From Anaerobaca sp035448545 (GTDB lineage: Bacteria > Planctomycetota > Phycisphaerae > Sedimentisphaerales > Anaerobacaceae): DNA of 64,000 nucleotides. A program made the position numbers and the translations under genes. The stretch covers positions 1 through 64,000 of the forward strand of contig DAOTJE010000009.1 in NCBI GenBank assembly GCA_035448545.1, given 5' to 3'. The notes beneath the pieces are model-generated. The model worked only from the letters and a program-made list of their open reading frames with translations. It did not search any database and had not been told where the DNA came from. This document shows positions 48,445 through 56,458 of this stretch, piece by piece (position 1 is the stretch's first letter; each line of letters starts with the position of its first letter).

Positions 48445-48482
48445 GCCGGTGTCAAAAAAAAACTCGCCTTTTTGACACCGGC
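48445..48482. promoter_or_regulatory. Large perfect inverted repeat in divergent control region
   Basis: Arms GCCGGTGTCAAAAA (48445-48458) and TTTTTGACACCGGC (48469-48482) enclose a 10-base loop. The location upstream of two divergent genes argues for an operator or a shared structural element rather than a terminator, although a bidirectional terminator shape is possible. A TTGACA is present on each strand. Confidence 0.6.
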
Positions 48483-48584
48483 CCGACGACATCGACGGGA
48501 CCATCGACGTTTTCGGCGGAAGGGTTTAACCGTTTTCCCGGCACGGCCGGAAATATCGCCGCGCATCACCCTTGCGTTTTAGGG

Positions 48585-48612
48585 TTGACCTGACGGTCAA
48601 GAGCGGTAAACT
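48585..48612 (+). promoter_or_regulatory. Promoter with embedded operator-like repeat for etfBA
   Basis: TTGACC (48585-48590) and TAAACT (48607-48612) are separated by 16 bases. The -35 is also half of a perfect inverted repeat TTGACC-N4-GGTCAA (48585-48600), so a repressor could compete with polymerase here. Confidence 0.5.
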
Positions 48613-48666
48613 TGGGCCTCGGCCATGGCTGACATCAGGTAAAGAAGGACCGATAGGAGTTTCTAC

Positions 48667-49578
48667 GTGGCATACAACTGTGTGGTACTGGCCAAGCAGG
48701 TGCCCGATACGCATCGGATCACCGGCAAGGTCATGAACGACGACGGCACGGTGAACCGCTCGGCGTTGCCGGCCATCTTCAATCCGGAGGACCTCAACGC
48801 GCTGGAGCTGGCGCTGCACATCAAGGACCGCTTCGGCGGGCGCGTCACAGTCATAACGATGGGCCTGCCCAGCGCGACGCGAATCCTGCGCGAATCACTC
48901 TACCGTGGCGCCGACCAGGCGATCCTGGTCACCGATATCCGCTGCGCCGCCAGCGACACGCTGGCGACCAGCTACATTCTGAGCTGCGCGGTCAAGAAGC
49001 TCGACTACGACATTGTCCTGTGCGGTCGCCAGGCCATCGACGGCGACACCGCGCAGGTAGGCCCGCAACTGGCGGAAAAGCTCGGCATCACCCAGATTAC
49101 CTATATTGAAGCCCTGGAGGACCTCCACGACAGCATGATCCAGGTTCGGCGGAACATCGGCAACGGCTGGCAATCGGTTCGTGCCCGCCTGCCGGTCCTT
49201 CTGACCGTCACGAGCGAAGCAAACACCCCGCGCGTGGCCGCCGCCAAGCACCTGATGAAGTACAAAAAGGCCCGCACGCCCGATGAGGTGGCCGAAGAGA
49301 TCAAGGCGATGAATCCGGACGCCGTCGAGGCGGAGATCCGAGAGCTGATCGAGACCCGCTGCCAGGCGCTGAAGGCCAGAGGACTGCTGATCGAGCAGTG
49401 GAACCTGGACCGGCTCGAAGCGGACCTGACCTGGTGCGGCCGAAGCGGATCGCCCACCAAGGTCCATCGCATTCAGAGCGTGGTCCTGGCCGCCAAGGAG
49501 AGTAAAGAGGTCCCGCCGACCGACGATGGCATCGCTGAGATGATCCACGAGTTGATCGAAGACAAGATCATCGCATAG
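48667..49578 (+). CDS. etfB: Electron transfer flavoprotein beta subunit
   Basis: A 303-residue EtfB, which with EtfA accepts electrons from acyl-CoA dehydrogenases and passes them on. It begins CVVLAKQVPDTHRITGKV and contains NPEDLNALELALHIKDRFGG, then GADQAILVTD and the diagnostic VLCGRQAIDGDTAQVGPQLAEKLG (the EtfB signature, cofactor loop). About 45 residues of extra C-terminal sequence make it longer than the common form. The start is GTG with AGGAG seven bases upstream. It is followed by etfA after 123 bases and an acyl-CoA dehydrogenase gene, so the three serve one electron route. An operator-like repeat lies in the promoter. Confidence 0.95.
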   Translation: MAYNCVVLAKQVPDTHRITGKVMNDDGTVNRSALPAIFNPEDLNALELALHIKDRFGGRVTVITMGLPSATRILRESLYRGADQAILVTDIRCAASDTLATSYILSCAVKKLDYDIVLCGRQAIDGDTAQVGPQLAEKLGITQITYIEALEDLHDSMIQVRRNIGNGWQSVRARLPVLLTVTSEANTPRVAAAKHLMKYKKARTPDEVAEEIKAMNPDAVEAEIRELIETRCQALKARGLLIEQWNLDRLEADLTWCGRSGSPTKVHRIQSVVLAAKESKEVPPTDDGIAEMIHELIEDKIIA

Positions 49579-49701
49579 ATGGGCGGTCGCCCACGCGGGC
49601 GATGTGCCAAAGGAGCAACGTTTTCCGCGGGGTCTCGCCGACGCCGCACCCGATGGAGTGTTCCTGGAACCGCAAGGTCCATTTACAGATTCGGATAATC
49701 C

Positions 49702-50739
49702 ATGATCGACGTGAACAGACAAGGTGAAGTGTGGGTGTTCGCCGAGCAGCATGACGGCCGGCTGGAAGAGACCTCGATCGAACTGATGAGCAAGGCCCGG
49801 CATCTGGCCGACACGCTGAAGGTCAGGTTGGGCGCCCTCCTGCTGGGCGATGGGGTTCGCGAACTGTCCACCACGCTGATCCACTACGGCGCCGACAAGG
49901 TCTACCTGGCGGAGCATCCGCTGTTGAAGGCGTATCAGACCAACAGCTACGCCAAGGCCATCCTGGAGCTGATCCACAAGCACAAACCCCAGGTCGTGTT
50001 GTACGGGGCGACGGCCGCGGGGCGCGATCTCGCTCCACGAATCGCCAGCGCCGCCAAGGCGGGGCTCACCGCCGACTGCACCGACCTGCAGATCGGCACC
50101 CACAAGACCGCCAAAAACGGCGAGGTCCACGAGAACCTGCTGTTCCAGATTCGTCCGGCGTTCGGAGGCAACATCGTCGCGACGATCATCAACTATGACC
50201 GCTGGCCCCAGATGGCGACGGTGCGCGAGGGCGTGATGCCCATGCCGGTGCCCAATTCCAACCATCACGGCGTGATCGTCACCGAAACCGTTCATCTCGG
50301 GCCGGAAGACCTGCCGCTCGAGATTCTCCAGGAGCACAAGCGGCCGAAGAAGGTCGATCTGAAAGCGGCTCGTATCATCGTCGCCGGCGGCGCCGGCGTG
50401 GGCAGCAAGGAGAACTTCAAACTGATCTGGGACCTAGCCAATTGCCTGGGCGCCGCGCCGGCGGCGACCCGACCGGCGGTCGATCTGGGCTTCATCGATC
50501 ACGATCACCAGGTCGGCCAGACCGGCACGACCGTGCGCCCGAGCCTGTACATCGCCGTCGGAATCAGCGGCGCGATCCAGCATCAGGCGGGCATGGCTCA
50601 GAGTCAGAAGATCGTCGCGGTCAACAACGATCCGGAGGCCCCCATCTTCAGTATCGCGCACTACAAGATCGTGGGGGACCTGAACGAGGTGGTGCCCAAG
50701 ATGATCCGGGCCATCAAGGAGAAAGGCATCCAAGACTGA
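49702..50739 (+). CDS. etfA: Electron transfer flavoprotein alpha subunit
   Basis: A 345-residue EtfA, the FAD-binding partner of EtfB. The N domain (VNRQGEVWVFAEQHDGRLEE) has the usual fold, and the C domain carries the FAD signature: IVAGGAGVGSKENFKLIWDLA, LGFIDHDHQVGQTGTTVRP and SLYIAVGISGAIQHQAGM, then VAVNNDPEAPIFSIAHYKIVGD. The motif GQTGxxVxPxLYIAxGISGAIQH binds the isoalloxazine and ADP of FAD. No ferredoxin extension is present, so nothing in this subunit itself points to electron bifurcation. The start ATG has no strong Shine-Dalgarno. It lies between etfB and the acyl-CoA dehydrogenase gene, with a repeat-like spacer before the latter. Confidence 0.95.
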   Translation: MIDVNRQGEVWVFAEQHDGRLEETSIELMSKARHLADTLKVRLGALLLGDGVRELSTTLIHYGADKVYLAEHPLLKAYQTNSYAKAILELIHKHKPQVVLYGATAAGRDLAPRIASAAKAGLTADCTDLQIGTHKTAKNGEVHENLLFQIRPAFGGNIVATIINYDRWPQMATVREGVMPMPVPNSNHHGVIVTETVHLGPEDLPLEILQEHKRPKKVDLKAARIIVAGGAGVGSKENFKLIWDLANCLGAAPAATRPAVDLGFIDHDHQVGQTGTTVRPSLYIAVGISGAIQHQAGMAQSQKIVAVNNDPEAPIFSIAHYKIVGDLNEVVPKMIRAIKEKGIQD

Positions 50740-50882
50740 AGAAAGATCAAAACGCGAACAGCAAAGATCAGAATGTCGGAATGCCCGCGCCGCGGGCATG
50801 GCTTCTTTGGTTTTGCCTTTTGATTTTTGATCTCTAATCTTGCCACAGCGGGCGAACGCCCCCTGAGTACAGGACAAAAGAC
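50740..50882. repeat. Repeat-like spacer with hairpins between etfA and acd
   Basis: The spacer contains GATCAAAA near its left end and TTTTGATC-like runs near its right end, inverted to each other, and a central perfect 9-bp hairpin ATGCCCGCG-C-CGCGGGCAT at about 50780-50798, followed by a T-rich tract. The AAATCAAAA-type arms around a hairpin look like a dispersed intergenic element. It could attenuate transcription into the dehydrogenase gene. Confidence 0.5.
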
Positions 50883-52688
50883 ATGGGGAATTTCTACCAA
50901 GACAATGACGATATCCGGTTCCTGTTCCGGCACCTCGACCTCGGACAACTGGCCGGCCTATGCGAGGAGGGGTACCGCTTCGCCGAGGAATTCGACTACG
51001 CCCCAAGTGATGCCGGGGAGGCCGTGCAGAATTACGAGATGGTGCTGGACGCCCTGGGCGAGCTGAGCGCCGATTTCATCGCGCCGCGAGCCGAGAGCGT
51101 GGACCGCGAGGGTAACAAGCTCAACGAAGACGGAACTGTCACACGGGCCCGGGGAATCGCCGAGGCTCTCGAGAAGTTGGCGCAGGCCGAGGTGATGGGC
51201 TTCACGCTGCCCTACCGGTTCGGCGGGCTGAACTTCCCCAATCTGCTGTACTCGATGGCCACGGAAATCATCTCCCGCGCCGACGCGTCGCTGATGAACA
51301 TCTTCGGGCTGCAGGGCATCGCCGAGACGATCAACGCCTTCGCCTCGGAGGAGATCAAGCAGGAATATCTGCCTCCGTTCGCGGAGGGCAAGGTCACCGG
51401 GGCGATGGTGCTGACGGAACCGGACGCCGGGTCGGACCTTCAGGCCGTCAAACTGCGGGCCTTCGAGGACGAAAAGGGCAACTGGTTCCTGCATGGCGTC
51501 AAGCGATTCATCACCAACGGTTGCGGCGATGTCCTGCTGGTGCTGTCGCGCAGCGAACCCGACCGCAGCGGCGGACTGGGCCTGAGCCTGTTCGTCTGTG
51601 AGCCCGGCCCGACGGTCCACATCCGCCGACTGGAAGACAAGCTGGGTATCCACGGCTCGCCCACCTGTGAGATCTTCTTCGACAACACACCCTGCAAATT
51701 GATCGGCGAGCGCAAGCGCGGGCTGGCTCCCTACGTGGCGACGCTGATGAACGGCGCGCGGATCGGCATTGCCGCGCAGTCGATGGGAATCGCGGAAGCG
51801 GCCTATCGCATCGCGCGAGACTACGCCGCCAGCCGGAAACAGTTCGGCGTCGCAATCGAGAAGCTGCCGGCCGTGCGCGACATGTTGATCGACATGAAGA
51901 TCGCCATCGAAGCCGGACGCGCTCTGCTTTACGAGACCAGCCGCGTTGTCGATTTGGCGGTCGCCTACAACAAGCAACTGGAAGCCAATCCGCCCGAGGA
52001 CAAGACCAAGCTGAAGGAACTCAAGGACGACGCCCGCAGTTTCAAACGGTACGCCGGCATGTTGACCCCGATGGCCAAGTATCTTTGCTCGGAGATGTGC
52101 AATCAGGTCGCCTACGACGCGATTCAGGTACTCGGCGGCAGCGGGTACATGCGCGACTACGCCTGTGAACGGCACGCCCGCGACGCCCGGATCACGACCA
52201 TCTACGAAGGCACCAGCCAGCTCCAGATCGTCGCGGCGGTGCGGGGCGTGTGCAGCGGTACCGCGGAAAAGTACCTGGAGGACCTGGCGGCGAAAGAGTA
52301 TGCGCCGCCGGTTAAGGACCTGCTCGACAAGCTCGCCGAAGGCGTCCGGCAGCTCCAGGATGCCGTCGAATTCGTCAAGGACAAGGGCAACGATTACATG
52401 GACTTGTACGGCCGGGCCGTGACGGACGCGGCCATCGCTTTGATCAACGGCTATCTGCTCTGTGACCAGGCCAGCACAAGAGTGCAGATGGACGTCGCCA
52501 TCGCGCCGGGCGTCTCATCCACCAACGGCCAGACGATCCCGATGAAGCAACGCAAGGCGCTGGTGGCCCGCCGCTACATCGAGAAGAACGCGCCGCGGAT
52601 CAAAGCCCTGACCGAGTTGATCTGTCAGGGTGACCGGTCGACGTTCAGCGACTACGAAGCCCTCGTCGGACCCGTTCAGGAACAATAG
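50883..52688 (+). CDS. Acyl-CoA dehydrogenase, long form
   Basis: A 601-residue FAD enzyme that dehydrogenates acyl-CoA and feeds electrons to the EtfAB encoded upstream. The core has AMVLTEPDAGSDLQAVKLRA and WFLHGVKRFITNG (FAD and substrate signatures 1), RKQFGVAIEKLPAVRDML and IQVLGGSGYMRDYACERHAR (signature 2 region), and the catalytic Glu442 in TTIYEGTSQLQ. At about 600 residues it is the extended class with an extra C-terminal helical domain (about 460-600) and an N-terminal addition. Chain-length preference cannot be told. An AGGACAAAAGAC precedes the ATG. It is the third gene of the etf operon, followed by a HAD gene 17 bases on. Confidence 0.93.
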   Translation: MGNFYQDNDDIRFLFRHLDLGQLAGLCEEGYRFAEEFDYAPSDAGEAVQNYEMVLDALGELSADFIAPRAESVDREGNKLNEDGTVTRARGIAEALEKLAQAEVMGFTLPYRFGGLNFPNLLYSMATEIISRADASLMNIFGLQGIAETINAFASEEIKQEYLPPFAEGKVTGAMVLTEPDAGSDLQAVKLRAFEDEKGNWFLHGVKRFITNGCGDVLLVLSRSEPDRSGGLGLSLFVCEPGPTVHIRRLEDKLGIHGSPTCEIFFDNTPCKLIGERKRGLAPYVATLMNGARIGIAAQSMGIAEAAYRIARDYAASRKQFGVAIEKLPAVRDMLIDMKIAIEAGRALLYETSRVVDLAVAYNKQLEANPPEDKTKLKELKDDARSFKRYAGMLTPMAKYLCSEMCNQVAYDAIQVLGGSGYMRDYACERHARDARITTIYEGTSQLQIVAAVRGVCSGTAEKYLEDLAAKEYAPPVKDLLDKLAEGVRQLQDAVEFVKDKGNDYMDLYGRAVTDAAIALINGYLLCDQASTRVQMDVAIAPGVSSTNGQTIPMKQRKALVARRYIEKNAPRIKALTELICQGDRSTFSDYEALVGPVQEQ

Positions 52689-52705
52689 CACCGAGGTTGG
52701 CCGTC

Positions 52706-53386
52706 ATGCTGGGAGCCGTGATCTTCGACTTCGACGGGGTCATCACCGACTCCGAGATTCTGCACTTTCGTGCGTTCAACAAGGTCCTGGCCGGTCACGG
52801 ACTGGAGCTGACCAAGAAGGAATACTACTCGGCCTACCTCGGTCTGAGCGACAAGGACTGCTACAAGGCGCTGATTGCCGAAGGCCGGCTCGACATCAAA
52901 CCGTCCCAGATCGCCGAACTGATTCAGAGGAAGACACGCCTCTTCGAGGAACTGGCTCGTACGGATGGCAAGGTCATCGAGGGCGTACGTCCCTTCCTGG
53001 ACCTGCTGGGCTCGAACGCGGTCCCGATGGCAATCTGCTCGGGCGCACTGCGGGCGGAGATCGAGCTGATCCTCGAAGACTCCGGCCTGCGGGACTTCTT
53101 CAAGGCCATCGTCTCTGCCGAACAGGTCAAGCGAGGCAAACCGCACCCCGACGGATTCCTGCTGACTCTCAAGAAGCTCAACCAGCGTCTGAGCACTCCC
53201 CTGGCGGCCGAGCAGTGCGTAGTGATCGAGGATTCCCATTGGGGGCTCCAGGCGGCCCAGGCCGCCGGCATGCATACCATCGCGGTGACGAACACCTACG
53301 ACGCCGAGCAGTTGACCGACGCTGAAAAGGTCGTCGACCGGCTCGACCGCCTCACACTGACCGACCTCAAACAGCTCTGCCGCTGA
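52706..53386 (+). CDS. HAD-superfamily sugar-phosphatase/phosphoglucomutase-like hydrolase
   Basis: A 226-residue HAD protein of the beta-phosphoglucomutase/phosphatase branch. Motif I is VIFDFDGVITDSE (nucleophile and acid Asp), motif II is AICSGALRAE, motif III is the KRGKPHPDGF lysine, and motif IV is CVVIEDSHWGLQAA (E-D metal site). The cap domain with an LGLSDKDCYKAL helix follows motif I. It could dephosphorylate or isomerise a sugar phosphate; the VITDSE form is common in phosphatases. The ATG at 52706 follows CGAGG, and TTG nine bases upstream is an alternative. It is the last gene of the etf cluster, with a short spacing, although the functional link is not obvious. Confidence 0.88.
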   Translation: MLGAVIFDFDGVITDSEILHFRAFNKVLAGHGLELTKKEYYSAYLGLSDKDCYKALIAEGRLDIKPSQIAELIQRKTRLFEELARTDGKVIEGVRPFLDLLGSNAVPMAICSGALRAEIELILEDSGLRDFFKAIVSAEQVKRGKPHPDGFLLTLKKLNQRLSTPLAAEQCVVIEDSHWGLQAAQAAGMHTIAVTNTYDAEQLTDAEKVVDRLDRLTLTDLKQLCR

Positions 53387-53537
53387 CGGGCAACCCGCAT
53401 GCTGTGCGCCGCCTCCGGCCTGCCGTATCGGCCTGTGGGACTTGACTTCCGGAGGCAAGGACCGGATAGTAGGTGTCGGTTGCCGGCACCAGCGCCGGAC
53501 AGCCTCGCATATACGGCACCTATCTCAGGAGGTTGCC

Positions 53538-56231
53538 ATGCTCAAGCTTCACGGTGCCCTGCTGCTTGCCGCCCTGTCGATTCCCGCTGCTGTGGCACCT
53601 TGTGATGAGATGCCCTTCCAGGCGATCACTCTGTTCGGATGCGACGCATCGGGCACGCAGGACGGGCACCACCGTTGGAACGCCGGACCACAGGACGCCG
53701 CATGGGATGTCTTCATGTACCAAGGCGACATCGCGCAGCGGTTCGAGGCGGTCACATGGTTGAACGATCCGCAGACCCATCGGGTGGCGTTCGGCCCGGC
53801 CGCCGGCAGCAACAGCTACACACTGCACATCGAATGCACCGGTGACATCGAGTACTTCGGCCTGAATCTCTTCGGCCCCGACGCCGGCCGGCCGGTGATC
53901 TCCGTGTACGCCCCTGTCACTCACGATGCGTCGAAGCCGGCACCGTTCAAAGTCAACCGCTCGCCCCGTACGATGGGTTGGCCGATCACCGAGGTGCCGG
54001 CCTGCGGCTCGACGACCGTCCACACCGGGCGAACAGGCCTGTGGACGCACCCGGCCGGCCCGGCCAGGCAATACACGCTCACCGATTTCCGTGTTCTGGC
54101 GCCCGCGGCGGTCGGTCGTGTGGATTTCGTCGGCCCCCATCAGACCGGTCCCAGCGGCAAGGCGGACTACGTGTTTCAGTTCACGTTGTCGGTGGAAGAT
54201 GCCGATTCGCCCCCGCCCGACTGGCTGCTCTGGACCGATGCCGTCGCCGGGATGCAGATCGGATCGAACGACCCCGGCCGCACGTGGAAGCAACAGTACG
54301 ATTGGCAGAACGCGGCGCCGCCGTTTTCCTTCGTGTTCGACGGCCGGCCTTCCGGCAGACTGCTGCAGACCTGGCCCTGTGATACCCGGCACGAAACGAT
54401 CGACGCCAACCGTGTCGCCCACACGGTTGTCTGGCGCGATCCGCAGACCGGCCTGACCGTCCGCTGGCAAGGGCTGGAATACGCCGACTTCGAGAGCATC
54501 GAGTGGACCGTATACCTGACCAACGGCGGAGACAAGGATACCCCGATTATCGAAAACGTCCGGGCACTGGATGCCCGGTTCGCCCGCGCCGCGGGCACCG
54601 AGTATTGCCTGCGACACTGGAACGGGACCTCGGTGGGTCCGGAGGACTTCGCTCCGGCCAGCACTGTGCTCGGCGCGGGCCGCAGACTCTCTTTCGCGCC
54701 GCGCGGAGGTCGCGGCACCGGGGGCTGCTGGCCGTACTACAATCTCGAGACAGGCGACGAAGGCATCATCCTGGCGGTCGGCTGGCCCGGCCAGTGGCAA
54801 GCAGACTTTCAGCGTGACGACGGGACCGGGCTGCACGTCACAGCCGGACAGGAGACTACGCATTTCCGCCTGAGGCCGGGAGAGACCGTGCGAACGCCTT
54901 TGATCGTCATGCAGTTCTGGAAAGGCGGCGACTGGATCGACGCCCAGAACACGTGGCGCCGCTGGATGATTCAGCACAACCTGCCCCGCCGCAAGGGCCG
55001 CCCGCTGCCTCTGCCGATGTTCTGCGCGTGCAGCTCGCACCAGTTCGCCGAGATGACCCAGGCTGACGAACGCAGCCAGATCGAGTTTATGGACCGCTAC
55101 CTCGACAAGGGGCTCAAACTGGACTACTGGTGGATGGATGCCGGCTGGTACGTCGGGGCCGCGGAGAAGGGCTGGGCCGCGGCGGTCGGCACGTGGGAGA
55201 TCGACCGTCGCCCGCATCGCTTCCCAAACGGCTTCCAGCGCATCAGCGACCATGCCCATGACCGAGGCGTCGAGATCATCGTGTGGTTCGAGCCCGAGCG
55301 CGTGCACGCTGGAACGTGGCTGGCCGAGAACCACCCCGAGTGGGTGCTGGGCGGGTCCGGCGGCGGCCTGCTCAACCTGGGCGACCCCGCCGCTTGGAAC
55401 TGGCTGGTCAACCACATCGACAAGATCATTACCGAAGAAGGCATCGATCTGTATCGTCAGGATTACAATATCGAGCCGCTGGACTTCTGGCGGCGCAACG
55501 ATACGCCGGATCGTCAGGGAATCACCGAAAACAAATACGTCACGGGCTATCTCGCCTACTGGGACGAGTTGCTCCGGCGCCATCCGGGCATGGTGATCGA
55601 CTCCTGCGCCAGCGGCGGCCATCGCAACGACCTGGAGACGATGCGCCGGTCCGTTCCCCTGCTGCGCAGCGACTATCTGTTCGAACCCGTCGGCCAGCAG
55701 GCACACACCTATGGCCTGTCGTTCTGGCTGCCCTTCTATGGCACCGGATACTGTCCCTCCAATACCGTCGGATGGGGCTGGGGTACAGGCGAACTGAGCT
55801 ATGCTCCCTACATACGTCGCAGCAACATGTGTCCGGCCAATATCGGCGTCTTCGACTTCCGTGTCGAGGTCGACGACGACCTGATCCAAAAGCTCTACCG
55901 CGAGTGGCTCGAAATCGCTCCGGCCTACTTCGGCGACTACTATCCGCTGACGGACTACAACCTTTCGCAACAGGAATGGATCGCCTGGCAATTCGACCGA
56001 CCGGACACGGGCACCGGTTTCGTGCAGGCGTTCCGCCGCGAGGACTGCATCTACAGCTCAGCCGAGATCAAGCTGCGGGGCCTCGACCCGGCGGCGGTCT
56101 ACGTGGTAAAGGATTTCGACACCGCCGATGTGCTCCGCCTTTCCGGCAGTCACCTGCGGGAGGTGGGACTGCCCGTCGGAATCCCGGCAAGACCGGGCGC
56201 GGTCACCATGAAGTATATGAAGGTCCCGTGA
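53538..56231 (+). CDS. Secreted GH36-type alpha-galactosidase
   Basis: An 897-residue exported enzyme expected to release alpha-galactose from oligosaccharides or polysaccharides. The signal peptide is MLKLHGALLLAALSIPAAVA. An N-terminal beta-sandwich domain (about 24-300) is followed by the GH36 supersandwich and the TIM barrel. Barrel motifs: LDYWWMDAGWYVG, IIVWFEPERVHAGTWL, nucleophile Asp642 in YRQDYNIEP (the family K-W-D-x-N equivalent, with Arg-Gln in place of Lys-Trp) and the acid/base Asp698 in DSCASGGHRND. It ends with a C-terminal sandwich. AGGAGGTTGCC precedes the ATG, a perfect Shine-Dalgarno. It is followed 227 bases later by a propeller/TPR gene on the same strand. Confidence 0.9.
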   Translation: MLKLHGALLLAALSIPAAVAPCDEMPFQAITLFGCDASGTQDGHHRWNAGPQDAAWDVFMYQGDIAQRFEAVTWLNDPQTHRVAFGPAAGSNSYTLHIECTGDIEYFGLNLFGPDAGRPVISVYAPVTHDASKPAPFKVNRSPRTMGWPITEVPACGSTTVHTGRTGLWTHPAGPARQYTLTDFRVLAPAAVGRVDFVGPHQTGPSGKADYVFQFTLSVEDADSPPPDWLLWTDAVAGMQIGSNDPGRTWKQQYDWQNAAPPFSFVFDGRPSGRLLQTWPCDTRHETIDANRVAHTVVWRDPQTGLTVRWQGLEYADFESIEWTVYLTNGGDKDTPIIENVRALDARFARAAGTEYCLRHWNGTSVGPEDFAPASTVLGAGRRLSFAPRGGRGTGGCWPYYNLETGDEGIILAVGWPGQWQADFQRDDGTGLHVTAGQETTHFRLRPGETVRTPLIVMQFWKGGDWIDAQNTWRRWMIQHNLPRRKGRPLPLPMFCACSSHQFAEMTQADERSQIEFMDRYLDKGLKLDYWWMDAGWYVGAAEKGWAAAVGTWEIDRRPHRFPNGFQRISDHAHDRGVEIIVWFEPERVHAGTWLAENHPEWVLGGSGGGLLNLGDPAAWNWLVNHIDKIITEEGIDLYRQDYNIEPLDFWRRNDTPDRQGITENKYVTGYLAYWDELLRRHPGMVIDSCASGGHRNDLETMRRSVPLLRSDYLFEPVGQQAHTYGLSFWLPFYGTGYCPSNTVGWGWGTGELSYAPYIRRSNMCPANIGVFDFRVEVDDDLIQKLYREWLEIAPAYFGDYYPLTDYNLSQQEWIAWQFDRPDTGTGFVQAFRREDCIYSSAEIKLRGLDPAAVYVVKDFDTADVLRLSGSHLREVGLPVGIPARPGAVTMKYMKVP

Positions 56232-56458
56232 CAGAGAAAACCCGGCGGACGTGACGGCGTCCGATAACAGGCAGCAGCCAGCGGGCGCCTGTACCAACCG
56301 CCTGGAGGACGGTGCAGAACATGGAAAGACTCGGACCCACGCGAGAAGGCCGCGAGGTCGCCAGGCGGTTCTGCCGATATGCTATACAGAAGGCAGGGCC
56401 ATGAGCGCCTATGCCCGTGGAACGAGGATGAGCTTCGAGCACCAGAAGGTCACGGTCG

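Larger units (their letters stand above)
48329..48666. other. Divergent control region between kinase and etf operon
   Basis: Contains the 14-bp-arm palindrome at 48445-48482 and the promoter-operator at 48585-48612, but no gene. Confidence 0.5.
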
